DNA of 56,049 bases from the NCBI GenBank assembly GCA_945888065.1, contig CAMCZU010000005.1, forward strand, positions 1 to 56,049, given 5' to 3'. Numbering within the stretch: the stretch's first letter is position 1; each line of letters begins with the position of its first letter. Both the position numbers and the translations under genes were made by a program. Shown here one piece after another: positions 1 to 8,590 of this stretch. Source of the DNA: Rickettsia typhi (GTDB lineage: Bacteria > Pseudomonadota > Alphaproteobacteria > WRAU01 > Hepatincolaceae). A model generated the notes under the pieces. It was not told the DNA's origin. It did no database searches and saw nothing but the letters and a program-made list of their open reading frames with translations.

Positions 1-1572
1 GTTGTGCCACTACCTGCAAAAAAATCTAGAATGATGTCATCTTTTAAACATACAGAATAAATAAAATGTTTAAGATATTCAACTGGCTTTGCATAATCAA
101 ATGGAATTTTAAGATTTTTTAAATCTTTATTACTATCATCATATTTAAAATCAGTTCTTTTAAGAACTGATACCAAAGAGCTATAGGCACTTTCTTCTTT
201 TTGATATTTTTTAGCTTTAGCAATAATTTCTCCTGATTTTTGTTTTTCAAATACAATTTCACCTGAATCTAATCTTTTTTGCATAGTGCTAGGTGAATTT
301 GAATACAAATAATCTCCTACATATTTTGTTTTATCTAGTGTTAATATTTCTTCTTTAGTTGCTTCCACTACTTTTAATGTTTCAGGATTAATAATATAAG
401 AATAGCTTAATTGTTTTTCGGTTTTTTTATCTAATCCTGTTAATCTATAATTACCTTTACTATCATTTAAGGGGTATTCCCTTAACATTTGTCTACCAAT
501 AAATGTGTAGTCATTAATATGAACATAATCTCTTAATATTTTTTTATAAATTGGCTTTATAGATGATTTATTTTTTCCGTAGCACAAAACATATTCGTGG
601 TCTGTAGATATTATATCAACATTAGGATTTCTACACTCCCACACTACATTTGCTACAAAATTATCTCTACCAAAAATTTCATCGCACAATATTTTTAAAT
701 TTGCTTGTTCTCTATCATCTATGCTTATAAAAATTACCCCATCTTCTTTCAATAAATTTCGTGCTAAGGTTAATCTTTTATACATAAAGGCTAACCAATT
801 TGAATGTATGTGGGAAGAATTGGTGCTTTGTGAATCTATAGTTTTACCATCTTCATTTAATATCCCTATGTCTTTGTTATGTTGCTTTGAATTACTTGCA
901 AATTTATCATCGTATATAAAATCACTACCTGTATTATATGGTGGATCTATATATATACATTTAATACTATTGAAAAGTGAGCTTTGTAATAATTTTAATG
1001 CTTGTTCGTTATCTGCACTAATTATTATATTTTCTGCATTATTAAAATTGTATGAGTTTTGTAGTTGTGGTTTAAAAACTTTATTTTCTATGGATTGTTT
1101 TAAGCTTTCTTTAGCTTGTTTTTTACCATAAAAATTAAGCTCGTAATATTCTTTTTGTGTATCTTGTAGGGTATTTTCATTGCCTAAAAATTCTTGAAGT
1201 TTTGTAAAATCTATTTTTTTGCTATCTACATTTATACTTTGGGGAATAATTTTTGCAACTTCATTTATAAAAAAATCTTGTAAAGAATCACTCTTTATAT
1301 TGGCAATTTTATAATCTACACTTAAATAATTTATAAATACATTTAGTTTAAATACATTTGTATTGTTTATTGTAGTAAAAAAATATTCTTTTAGTTGCTC
1401 TACATTATATAATAAATTTAGTAGTTGAGAGTCATAATTTTGTGCATCAAAAATAATTTTATTAATATTTAAATTATTAACTAAATGCTCCCCCCCCCCC
1501 ATTATTTGGGCTTGTGGAGTAATTTTTAGCTAATATATTATTTAAAATAGAAAAAATTGAATCTTTATACAA
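1..1572 (-). CDS. mod: Type III DNA methyltransferase (Mod), 3' end cut by window edge, phase-variable
   Basis: Translating the minus strand gives a beta-class DNA methyltransferase: the catalytic motif DPPYNTGSDF lies near base 947 and the SAM-binding motif LDFFAGSGTT runs off the window at base 1. This order and the size match type III Mod subunits, which methylate adenine and work with a Res helicase-nuclease; Res would lie to the left, outside the window. The best start is TTG at 1572 with a Shine-Dalgarno AGAGG five bases upstream. Reading from there, an 11-G tract (1490-1500) shifts frame and translation stops at 1477. With 10 G the frame joins the rest, giving an N-terminus ending NNGGGEHL, a pattern seen near the start of Mod proteins. 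With 11 G, an ATG at 1502 opens the downstream frame but has no ribosome site. The body is open from 1502 to the edge, so the gene looks switchable rather than dead. Confidence 0.85.
1490..1500 (-). repeat. Poly-G (11) phase-variation tract in mod
   Basis: Eleven consecutive C on the plus strand, read as G in the mod gene. It is by far the longest G/C homopolymer in an AT-rich window and sits about 24 codons into a coding region, where slippage by one base decides whether the TTG-initiated frame joins the methyltransferase body. This is the standard architecture of contingency loci. Confidence 0.85.
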
Positions 1573-1647
1573 AATAACCTCTATAAGTATATAAATATTA
1601 AAATATGATAATTATTATATTATTTATAAACAATTAAGCAATGATTA

Positions 1648-1677
1648 AATTTGTGAAAAAAGAATTTGTGAAAAAAG
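1648..1677. repeat. Perfect 15-bp tandem duplication beside tRNA-fMet
   Basis: The 15-base unit AATTTGTGAAAAAAG occurs twice in direct succession, ending two bases short of the encoded CCA of the initiator tRNA. On the minus strand each copy supplies a run of six T, so the pair may act as a simple U-rich transcription end for the tRNA. It also marks the junction between the tRNA and the mod gene, where integration scars are often found; that reading is inference. Confidence 0.7.
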
Positions 1678-1679
1678 TT

Positions 1680-1757
<78 letters not shown>

Positions 1758-1856
1758 ATAAATATAATCTAAATTACAAAGACTATACAACTATAATAAA
1801 CTTTAATATTAAAAAGTCAAGTTTAATAATTTTTTATTTATGTAATTTTATTAAAT

Positions 1857-2099
1857 TTATATTTTTTTATTACTTAAATATTTATCATATATTTTATCTA
1901 TATCTAAAGAGTATTGAGTTTTCAACAAGTGTAGTTCTTTTAAAGTTAATGGCTTTCTACCATTTGAGGCTTCTTGCAAGTCTCTTAAATTCCAATTAAA
2001 TAAATTTGTTATATCTGCATTATTATCTAATTTAACAGATGTTTTTATTTCATTATACATAAATTTATTAAACTCTGTATCATCTAATTTTTTTACCAT
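1857..2099 (-). CDS. Small hypothetical protein, possible HTH fragment
   Basis: An 80-residue protein, start ATG 2099 with AGGA ten bases upstream. I do not recognise a named family. Residues about 44-73 (ASNGRKPLTLKELHLLKTQY and the following Ser-Leu-Asp-Ile-Asp) resemble the recognition-helix end and last two helices of Cro/CI-type (XRE) DNA-binding domains, but the first helices are not clear. It is acidic and basic mixed, with no signal peptide or membrane segment. It stands alone between tRNA-fMet and tRNA-Asn. The direct repeats just upstream (2146-2178) are what an autoregulating DNA-binding protein would need, which is the main reason to suspect a regulator. A non-regulatory helical protein remains possible. 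Confidence 0.5.
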   Translation of the reverse strand: MVKKLDDTEFNKFMYNEIKTSVKLDNNADITNLFNWNLRDLQEASNGRKPLTLKELHLLKTQYSLDIDKIYDKYLSNKKI

Positions 2100-2145
2100 T
2101 ATAAAATTTTCCTAGCTAAACTCAAAATTTAATTACTAAGATAAT

Positions 2146-2218
2146 AATACAACATAATTATCTTAAAATACAACATAAAATTTTAAAAAAAAATAAAAAC
2201 TACTCTTTAGGTTGTATT
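2146..2218 (-). promoter_or_regulatory. Putative operator: AATACAACATAA direct repeats 21 bp apart
   Basis: The 12-mer AATACAACATAA occurs at 2146-2157 and again at 2167-2178, exactly 21 bases apart, which is two turns of B-DNA. A partial inverted copy (AATACAAC read on the minus strand) lies at 2211-2218. The repeats are 47-79 bases upstream of the small protein starting at 2099. The spacing puts both sites on one face of the helix, as expected for cooperative repressor binding; function is inferred. Confidence 0.45.
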
Positions 2219-2276
2219 TAATTTTTATAAAAAACAAAATGCAAAAATGAAATTTTTAAAAATTGATTTTTTTTAA

Positions 2277-2352
2277 TGGCTCCGGCAGCAGGACTCGAAC
2301 CTGCGACATATGGATTAACAGTCCACCGTTCTACCAACTGAACTATGCCGGA
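2277..2352 (-). tRNA. tRNA-Asn (GTT), CCA encoded
   Basis: The minus strand gives a standard 76-base cloverleaf: acceptor TCCGGCA pairing with TGCCGGA, anticodon loop CTGTTAA, T-loop TTCGAGT and an encoded GCCA end. The anticodon GTT specifies asparagine. Confidence 0.97.
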
Positions 2353-2438
2353 ATGATGTTTTTTAACACAATTATTATTTATTTAGTATATATTATAAAA
2401 ATAAAAATGTCAATTAAAAAATTACCTACACTTTTATT

Positions 2439-2512
2439 TGGAGGTACGAACCGGATTTGAACCGGTGTACGCGGTTTTGCAGACCGCTACGTAACCACTC
2501 CGCCATCGTACC
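2439..2512 (-). tRNA. tRNA-Cys (GCA), CCA encoded
   Basis: The minus strand gives a 74-base cloverleaf: acceptor GGTACGA pairing with TCGTACC, anticodon loop CTGCAAA, T-loop TTCAAAT, discriminator T and encoded CCA. Anticodon GCA and a U73 discriminator identify cysteine. Confidence 0.97.
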
Positions 2513-2602
2513 ATATTGTTTATACTAAAGCCTTATAATAAAAAATTAGCAAAATAATATAATCATATACTAAATTATTTAAAACTATATTGCAATAAAA
2601 AT

Positions 2603-3487
2603 TTATACAGATAAAGCAATATCTTTGTAATTATTTAATAAAAACTTTTTAGCTTTTGCTAATGCTATTTTTTCTATTTGCCTCACTCGCTCTCTGCTTA
2701 ATTTTAAAGATTCCCCTATAGATTCTAAAGATTCTGCCTTTTGATTTACATACCTTCTTAGTAAAATAGCCTTTTCTCTATCATCTAAAATTTCAAAAGC
2801 ACTTTTAATCATTTTATTAATATAATCTTTAGATTGCTTATTTTGATAAATTTCTTCTGGATTATCATCAAAATTTTCAATCGTATCTTCAAAAGTGATA
2901 GAATCATCTTGATCTTTATATATACTACTTTGTAAATATAAATCACGAGTTGTAAGCATACTATTAATATCTATCACATCTTTCTTTGATACATTACTTG
3001 CTTGTGCTATTTCTTGAATATTTGAATTAGTTAAATTATTATTTGTAATGCCTAATTTATTTTTTATTTTATTTAAAGAAAAAAACAATTTTTTTCTTGC
3101 TGAAATTGTTCCCATTTTAACTAAAGACCAAGAATTTAAAATATAATCACTAATGTAAGCTTTAATCCAAAAAATTGCATATGTTGATAGCCTATTTCCT
3201 TTTAGTGGATTAAATTTAGCTACTGCCCTTATTAAACCTATATTTCCTTCTGATATTATATCTAACAGAGGTAAACCATAACCCTTATAAGAATAAGCAA
3301 TTTTTACCACAAGTGGCAAATGACTAACAATTAATTTTTGTGCTGATTCTTTATTTTTATTGTTGTATACATCTAAAGATAGTTGATTTTCTTCTTCTAA
3401 GGTTAGCATTTTAATTGAAGAAATATTGTTTAAATATCTTTGTAATTCAGTATCTTGAAATAATGAAATTCTTACACTATTACTCAT
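2603..3487 (-). CDS. rpoH: RNA polymerase sigma-32 (heat-shock) factor RpoH
   Basis: A 294-residue group 3-like sigma factor that directs RNA polymerase to heat-shock promoters. Sigma region 2 is visible at residues 50-125 (SEGNIGLIRAVAKFNP, then the TYAIFWIKAYI helix that melts the -10), followed by the RpoH box (ARKKLFFSLNK, about 129-139), which separates RpoH from the housekeeping factor. Region 4 with its helix-turn-helix closes the protein (ESLKLSRERVRQIEKIAL). The length is normal for alphaproteobacterial RpoH. The start is supported by AGGAG eight bases upstream and by the promoter at 3565-3593, which leaves a leader of roughly 70 bases. The gene is monocistronic between tRNA-Cys and znuA. 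Confidence 0.95.
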   Translation of the reverse strand: MSNSVRISLFQDTELQRYLNNISSIKMLTLEEENQLSLDVYNNKNKESAQKLIVSHLPLVVKIAYSYKGYGLPLLDIISEGNIGLIRAVAKFNPLKGNRLSTYAIFWIKAYISDYILNSWSLVKMGTISARKKLFFSLNKIKNKLGITNNNLTNSNIQEIAQASNVSKKDVIDINSMLTTRDLYLQSSIYKDQDDSITFEDTIENFDDNPEEIYQNKQSKDYINKMIKSAFEILDDREKAILLRRYVNQKAESLESIGESLKLSRERVRQIEKIALAKAKKFLLNNYKDIALSV

Positions 3488-3564
3488 ATTTTATCTCCTA
3501 TTATTTATTTAAGCAAGATTAAATTTTATAACTTATAACCCTTATTTAAAGCAGTTATGTATGT

Positions 3565-3593
3565 ATAATAATACCTTTTGTGTATTTTGTCAA
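3565..3593 (-). promoter_or_regulatory. Near-consensus housekeeping promoter of rpoH
   Basis: Reading the minus strand: TTGACA (3588-3593), a 17-base spacer, then TATTAT (3565-3570), which fits a vegetative sigma promoter. Transcription would begin near 3558, some 70 bases before the rpoH start codon. I see no sequence in the leader that clearly pairs with the AGGAG ribosome site, so an RNA thermometer is not evident by eye. Confidence 0.7.
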
Positions 3594-3607
3594 CTATATA
3601 TATGTTT

Positions 3608-4513
3608 TTATATGCATTTATTTATTTCTTGAATGTTTTTTTTCATCATATTTGCATATAAATCTTTATTTATTGGCATATTTTGCCCTATTTCATCTAA
3701 AATATAATTAGATATATTCTCTTTTTTTATTAACTCTATTAATGCAGAATCTCCAAAATTATAATCACTAAAAATACACTTTACATTGTTTTTAATTATA
3801 TACTTTTGCAATTCTATTAAGGTTTTTACACTTAGCTGTGTATCTGCATTATGATGAGAGTTAGAATCTATTACTATATTTCCTTTTGATGTTAAATTAT
3901 AATACAAGATAAAATATTGCCAACCATTGTGATATGTCATAAAATGTTTAATATTTTTATTTAATAATTGTTTTAGCTCTAAATCTAATAGATCTAATTC
4001 TTTTATTGCATATGCTAAATTTTTTTCATATTTATTTTTGTTATGGGGATTTTGTTTAATTAAAATATTAGACAATTTTTGCAACATTATTTTGTTTTTT
4101 TGTATATCTAACCAAAAATGGTAATCTTTAAGCTTTGCATTTGTTTTTTTGCTGTCGCTAAAGCTAGTATAATCTGTATCGTATAAAACATCATTTAACA
4201 CTTCGTCTAATACAATAATGGTCTTGCCTTTTTTTGCTATTTTATACAAAGATGATTCCATAGATTTGCTAAGAATGATAACTATATCACTTGATTCAAT
4301 TAACTTAACTTGATTAATTGTTAAATCAATATCGTGAATAGAGGAATTATCATTAACAATTAAATTAAGATTGTCTGTATTATCAACAAGCATATATATT
4401 AAAGAATATAATGGTTTTATACTAACAGCAATATTTGATGAATTAACATTATTTAATGCTATAAAATATGCAAATACTAATAAAATAAGCTTTTTTATTT
4501 TGTTATCCTTCAT
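3608..4513 (-). CDS. znuA: Zinc ABC transporter periplasmic binding protein ZnuA
   Basis: A 301-residue cluster A-I metal-binding protein that captures zinc (less likely manganese) in the periplasm and passes it to ZnuB. It has an N-terminal signal segment (hydrophobic residues 8-24). Expected metal ligands are seen: the His in SIHDIDL (about 60), the His in YHFWLD (about 132), the His in MTYHNGW (about 193), and an acidic residue in the C-terminal lobe (FSDYNFGD, about 252). The family signature around HDIDLT is recognisable. There is no His-rich loop. Its partners znuC and znuB lie 11 kb away at 15920-17442, so the transporter genes are split. The hairpin at 4539-4571 lies just upstream and leaves little room for a separate promoter. 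Confidence 0.88.
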   Translation of the reverse strand: MKDNKIKKLILLVFAYFIALNNVNSSNIAVSIKPLYSLIYMLVDNTDNLNLIVNDNSSIHDIDLTINQVKLIESSDIVIILSKSMESSLYKIAKKGKTIIVLDEVLNDVLYDTDYTSFSDSKKTNAKLKDYHFWLDIQKNKIMLQKLSNILIKQNPHNKNKYEKNLAYAIKELDLLDLELKQLLNKNIKHFMTYHNGWQYFILYYNLTSKGNIVIDSNSHHNADTQLSVKTLIELQKYIIKNNVKCIFSDYNFGDSALIELIKKENISNYILDEIGQNMPINKDLYANMMKKNIQEINKCI

Positions 4514-4538
4514 GTATTAAGGTTTTTATAATACAAAA

Positions 4539-4571
4539 GGTGCTTAATTTGCATATTACAAATAAAGCACC
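4539..4571 (-). terminator. Rho-independent terminator or leader hairpin
   Basis: On the minus strand GGTGCTT pairs with AAGCACC and, past one T-T mismatch, ATTTG pairs with CAAAT; the stem is followed by TTTT. It lies after the MltB-like gene and only 25 bases before znuA. It could end transcription of the first gene, or act as an attenuator for znuA. Confidence 0.7.
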
Positions 4572-4594
4572 CAACTTTAAAAAATTAACAAATA

Positions 4595-5707
4595 TTATTT
4601 TAAATACTTAGAACCTTGATGTTTTTTTGACAAAGGTTTATCGTCTATTTTGTCTTTGCTTTCTTTTTTAAGAGTTATTTTTTCTACTGGCTTTACATTT
4701 TTTTCTTTGTAATCAACCAAACTAGCATATGTTTTTATTTTATCAGATAATAACCCAATAGCTAAAGCCTTAGGTAAAACATTATTTACTTTAAACAAAG
4801 AATTAAAGTTTCTGTATAAAAGCATACCATTGCTATTATCAGAAGACAAAATTAAAGTAGCAGTCAAAGAATTATCAACCCCTTTTTGATGATTAAGATA
4901 TTTTAAATTCATAGATAACCAAGAAGATATTGTAGTTGCATTTTGCAAACCTTGCTTTTTTGATAAATCTGAACCAAATGGAGTATATACATACTCTCCC
5001 CAAGGTTCATTATACACAATACCTAAATTTTGTAGTAAAAAAAATGTAGTATGTAAAATATCTTCTTTAGAGGCAAATAAATCTATTTTACCATTTTTAT
5101 CTCCATCTACACCATAATAATAATAAGTAGAAGGTAAAATTCCAATATAGCTAAAAGAACAATCTATGTTTCCTAAAACATTTATATCAAAATATTGATT
5201 ATCTACTAATTTTAAAAAATATATCAACTCTTTTTTATAAAACTCTTTATTATCGCTTTTATAAGCTAAATTAGCTAAAACATCAACTAGCTTGTAATTT
5301 CCTATATTGCCACCAAACTCACTACCTATAGCAAAAATACTAATAACATAAGATAAATCTATTTTGTATGTGTTATCATAATCTAACAACATTTTTTTAT
5401 TATTTGTGTAAAATAATTGAGATTGTAAAAGTATATCATCTGTTAAAAAATTTTTTGCAAAATCTATTGGGTTGCTTTTAGCTTCGCTATTAATATCAAT
5501 CATAAACTGCTTATTTTCTTTCACACTATTTAAAAACACATTAATTGTAGCATTTGAAATATTGTTTTCTTTTAACTCTTTTGAAAAAGATTTTAACCAA
5601 CTAGAAAATCCTGATTGAAACTTAATATTGCCACCATCAACAGTAAATGCAATAATTACTACAAAAATTACCCCTACAAAAATAAATAAACGATGAATTT
5701 TCAACAT
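4595..5707 (-). CDS. MltB-like lytic transglycosylase homologue lacking the catalytic Glu
   Basis: A 370-residue protein of the SLT_2/MltB family with an N-terminal signal or anchor segment (residues 7-22). The family cleaves peptidoglycan between MurNAc and GlcNAc in the periplasm. The overall frame is clear: FQSGFSSWLKSF at the start of the domain, the core helix around residues 121-136, PSTYYYYGVDGD and the helix after it (192-225). The catalytic Glu of the E-[ST]-x-[FW]-G motif is Gly128 (GSEFGG), and the GAMG-x-x-Q substrate loop before PSTY has become SFSYIGIL, losing the conserved Gln. E130 lies two residues on and might compensate, but the double loss suggests a non-catalytic glycan-binding protein. 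The C-terminal 30 residues are Lys-rich. It is last in the secDF run. Confidence 0.8.
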   Translation of the reverse strand: MLKIHRLFIFVGVIFVVIIAFTVDGGNIKFQSGFSSWLKSFSKELKENNISNATINVFLNSVKENKQFMIDINSEAKSNPIDFAKNFLTDDILLQSQLFYTNNKKMLLDYDNTYKIDLSYVISIFAIGSEFGGNIGNYKLVDVLANLAYKSDNKEFYKKELIYFLKLVDNQYFDINVLGNIDCSFSYIGILPSTYYYYGVDGDKNGKIDLFASKEDILHTTFFLLQNLGIVYNEPWGEYVYTPFGSDLSKKQGLQNATTISSWLSMNLKYLNHQKGVDNSLTATLILSSDNSNGMLLYRNFNSLFKVNNVLPKALAIGLLSDKIKTYASLVDYKEKNVKPVEKITLKKESKDKIDDKPLSKKHQGSKYLK

Positions 5708-5780
5708 ACTACATACCCTATAAAATAATAATTTTCTTTATATTTATAATATTATAACTAAAAAAACATATTAAGCAAAA

Positions 5781-6146
5781 TTAATTTTCATTTATAAACA
5801 AGCCTATTATACTTCTGCCATCTTCTATAAGTAAATTAAATGTATGATAAGCATTTGAAGTTGTCATCCATTCTAATGCTAAACCTTTACTTAAAATAAA
5901 ATTTTTAATTTGTGCACTTGGAATAATAAATTTATTTCCACACCCTACTATAAAGATTTCTTTATTTTTACTTATAGAATTTAAAAACATATAAGTTTCT
6001 AGCTTTAATACATCTAAAGTTGAAAAACCTATATGGCAATTATCATAAAGTGCAAAATTAAAATCTATAACCTCGTTGCTTGATAACACCACTTTATTTT
6101 TTTTATAACTTTTAATATATAATAAATCAATATTATTTGTTTGCAT
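5781..6146 (-). CDS. Mth938-like domain protein (DUF498)
   Basis: A 121-residue protein of the Mth938-like family, which in alphaproteobacteria usually follows secF. Human AAMDC belongs to this family; the biochemical function in bacteria is not known. The family pattern is visible: IFIVGCGNKFIIPSAQIKNF (residues about 64-83, the usual GTG segment reads GCG), then GLALEWMTTSNAYHTFNLL and a closing strand. It overlaps the end of secF by 14 bases, so translation is probably coupled. There is no signal peptide or membrane segment, so it should be cytoplasmic. Confidence 0.8.
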   Translation of the reverse strand: MQTNNIDLLYIKSYKKNKVVLSSNEVIDFNFALYDNCHIGFSTLDVLKLETYMFLNSISKNKEIFIVGCGNKFIIPSAQIKNFILSKGLALEWMTTSNAYHTFNLLIEDGRSIIGLFINEN

Positions 6147-7041
6147 TTAAAATTCTAGCTTTTATATTACCAATATATTTTAACAAAGGTAAAGCTATAC
6201 AAATAGAAGAATATGTTCCAAAAAAAACTCCTACTAACAAGGTAAAGCTAAAGCTTTTTAATACATTTCCACCTAAAATAAAAATACTTAACAAAACAAG
6301 CAAAACAGTTATAGAGGTAGCAATACTACGAGATAAAACCTGTGAAATGCTTGAATTTAAAATAAAATTAATATCTTTTTTTATATATTTTTTTGTATTT
6401 TCTCTAACCTGATCAAAAATAACAACAGTGTCATTAATAGAATAACCAATAATTGTTAACAATCCAGCAATTGTTGTAATATTAAATTCAAAATTAAAAA
6501 CTGATAAAAAAAATAAAGATACCACTACATCGTGAAGCAAAGTAAGCACTCCTATAGCGCCATACTGCCAATCAAACCTAAACCACAAATAAGCAAATAT
6601 ACCAACAAAAGATGCTATAATAGATATTATAGAGCTATATAAAAGCTGTTCACTAACTGAAGGTCCTATATACTGGCTTTGCAAATATATATAATCTTTG
6701 TTCATAAAATTTTTTATTGTAGTTATAGCATTATTAGTATTAACTTTAGAATCTAAAGAGATTATAATTTGTATAAAATCATTAGAAAATTCTTTAACAG
6801 AAAAATCTTTAATATTCAAATTTGTTAAATTATTTTTAATAAAGTCAATTTTATTTATATTTGATTCTTTTGACTTAAATTCTAATAATATTCCACCCTT
6901 AAAATCTATTCCAAAATTTAAACCTTTAAATATAATAAATAAGATAGAAGTAATAATAAGTAATGTAGATATAATAAAAAAAATCTTTGAATTTTTCATT
7001 AAATCTACATAAATATTGCTTTTTATAATTCCTAATTTCAT
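6133..7041 (-). CDS. secF: Protein translocase subunit SecF
   Basis: A 302-residue inner-membrane protein that with SecD uses the proton gradient to pull preproteins out through SecYEG. The SecD/SecF signature FGIDFKGGILLEF follows the first membrane helix (residues about 43-55), the periplasmic P1 domain follows, and then five more hydrophobic segments. The conserved motif GYSINDTVVIFDQVREN (about 198-214) carries the Asp used in proton movement. It starts on the last base of the secD stop codon (TAATG), so the two are translationally coupled, and it overlaps the Mth938-like gene downstream. Confidence 0.95.
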   Translation of the reverse strand: MKLGIIKSNIYVDLMKNSKIFFIISTLLIITSILFIIFKGLNFGIDFKGGILLEFKSKESNINKIDFIKNNLTNLNIKDFSVKEFSNDFIQIIISLDSKVNTNNAITTIKNFMNKDYIYLQSQYIGPSVSEQLLYSSIISIIASFVGIFAYLWFRFDWQYGAIGVLTLLHDVVVSLFFLSVFNFEFNITTIAGLLTIIGYSINDTVVIFDQVRENTKKYIKKDINFILNSSISQVLSRSIATSITVLLVLLSIFILGGNVLKSFSFTLLVGVFFGTYSSICIALPLLKYIGNIKARILNANK

Positions 7042-8567
7042 TACGCTTTCCTTATTTTTTTATGTTTTGAAAAGAAAAACATCACAACCAAAGACTTAGT
7101 AATAAACATAATAGAAAAAATAGAAGACAAAATACCTATAATTAATGTAATTGCAAAACCTCTTATTGGACCTGCTCCAAAATAAAACAAAAATAAAGCT
7201 ACAAATAATGTTGTAATATTAGAATCAAAAATTGTTAAAAATACTCTTTTAAAAGCATTAGTCATAGATAAAGAATAATTAGATGACTTAGCATTTAATG
7301 CCTCTTGATTAAACCTTTCGTATACTAAAATATTTGAATCTACAGCCATTCCTATGGTTAAAATAATACCTGCAATACCTGGTAGAGTTAGTGTTGCACC
7401 CAAAATAGACAACATAGCCAACATTAGAATAATATTAAAAATTAATGCTACATTGGCAAAAATACCTAGTTTTTTATAAAAGATAATCATAAAAAGAAAA
7501 ACAAAAATATATCCATATATACCAGCTAACAAGCCATCGTGAATTGAGTCTGAACCTAGTGTTGGACCTACGGTTTTTTCTTCTATAATACTCAGAGGTA
7601 TTGGTAAAGATCCAGATTTTAATAAAATTGCTAATTCTTGTGCTTCATTTAAAGTAAATCCACCACTAATAATACCACTACCACCTGTAATTGGAGTGTT
7701 TATTCTAGGAGCACTGATAATTTTATTATCTACAACAATAGCTAATAAGCCACCTACATTATTTGTTGTAAGCTCACTAAATTTTTTACCACCCTCTGTA
7801 TTAAAACTAAAAAATACTACGGGCTTGTTATCTTGAAATTCTAACTTAGCATTTGTTAAAGACTTTCCATAAATAGATGGTTCAATTTTAATTGCAATAG
7901 AGCTATCACTATCAACCATTTTTAAAAATTTATAACCAATTTTTAAAGGCTTGTTGTTAAAAGAAGATTCTGCATCAACCATATGAAAAGTTAGCCTAGC
8001 GGTTGTTCCCAAAAGCCTTTTTATTCTATCTGGATCTTCTATACCTGGTAATTCAACCAAAATTTTATTAACACCCTGCTTTTTTATTGTTGGCTCATTA
8101 GTTCCAATTTGATCTATACGATTCCTAATGATTTCTATAGAGTTGCTAATAATATTGTTTAATTGATTGTTATAACTTTTTGAAGATATTTCAACAATTA
8201 CTTGATTATTTTTTAAACTTACATCTAAATATTCATCATATTTTAAAATATCTAATTTTAATTTGTTATAATCTTGAGTATTAGAAATATTAAAATATAC
8301 TTTTAACCTATCTAATGAAAAATCAAAATAATTTATATTATTAGATTGCAAAATTGAAATTACAGAATCTGATAAGGATTTTGTATAATCTTGAACGTAT
8401 ACATCTTCATCTGCTTGTAAAACTAAATATGTTCCACCTTGTAAATCTAAACCTAACTTTAAGCCTTTTTGCAACTCAAAATTAGATATATCTTTAATTA
8501 ACACAAAAATAGCAACTATGATAATAAAAAAAGTTAAAAAAACTTTCCAACGAGGAAAATCAAACAT
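7041..8567 (-). CDS. secD: Protein translocase subunit SecD
   Basis: A 508-residue SecD: first membrane helix (residues 9-24), GLDLQGGTYLVLQAD (about 38-52), the large periplasmic P1 region with the head subdomain, then a five-helix membrane domain. LTIGMAVDSNILVYER (around residue 405) holds the conserved Asp of the proton pathway. The length is normal for alphaproteobacteria. It lies 23 bases downstream of yajC and is joined to secF by a shared stop/start. Together they complete late stages of protein export to the periplasm and outer membrane. Confidence 0.96.
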   Translation of the reverse strand: MFDFPRWKVFLTFFIIIVAIFVLIKDISNFELQKGLKLGLDLQGGTYLVLQADEDVYVQDYTKSLSDSVISILQSNNINYFDFSLDRLKVYFNISNTQDYNKLKLDILKYDEYLDVSLKNNQVIVEISSKSYNNQLNNIISNSIEIIRNRIDQIGTNEPTIKKQGVNKILVELPGIEDPDRIKRLLGTTARLTFHMVDAESSFNNKPLKIGYKFLKMVDSDSSIAIKIEPSIYGKSLTNAKLEFQDNKPVVFFSFNTEGGKKFSELTTNNVGGLLAIVVDNKIISAPRINTPITGGSGIISGGFTLNEAQELAILLKSGSLPIPLSIIEEKTVGPTLGSDSIHDGLLAGIYGYIFVFLFMIIFYKKLGIFANVALIFNIILMLAMLSILGATLTLPGIAGIILTIGMAVDSNILVYERFNQEALNAKSSNYSLSMTNAFKRVFLTIFDSNITTLFVALFLFYFGAGPIRGFAITLIIGILSSIFSIMFITKSLVVMFFFSKHKKIRKA

Positions 8568-8590
8568 TATAAGCCCTATACAGAAAAATA

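Noticed and set aside
721-1131. Plus-strand open frame of 136 codons
   Set aside because: It is the complement of the mod methyltransferase body, which has clear motifs on the minus strand.
2263-2460. Plus-strand frame across tRNA-Asn
   Set aside because: It is the antisense of the tRNA and the AT-rich spacer; no ribosome site.
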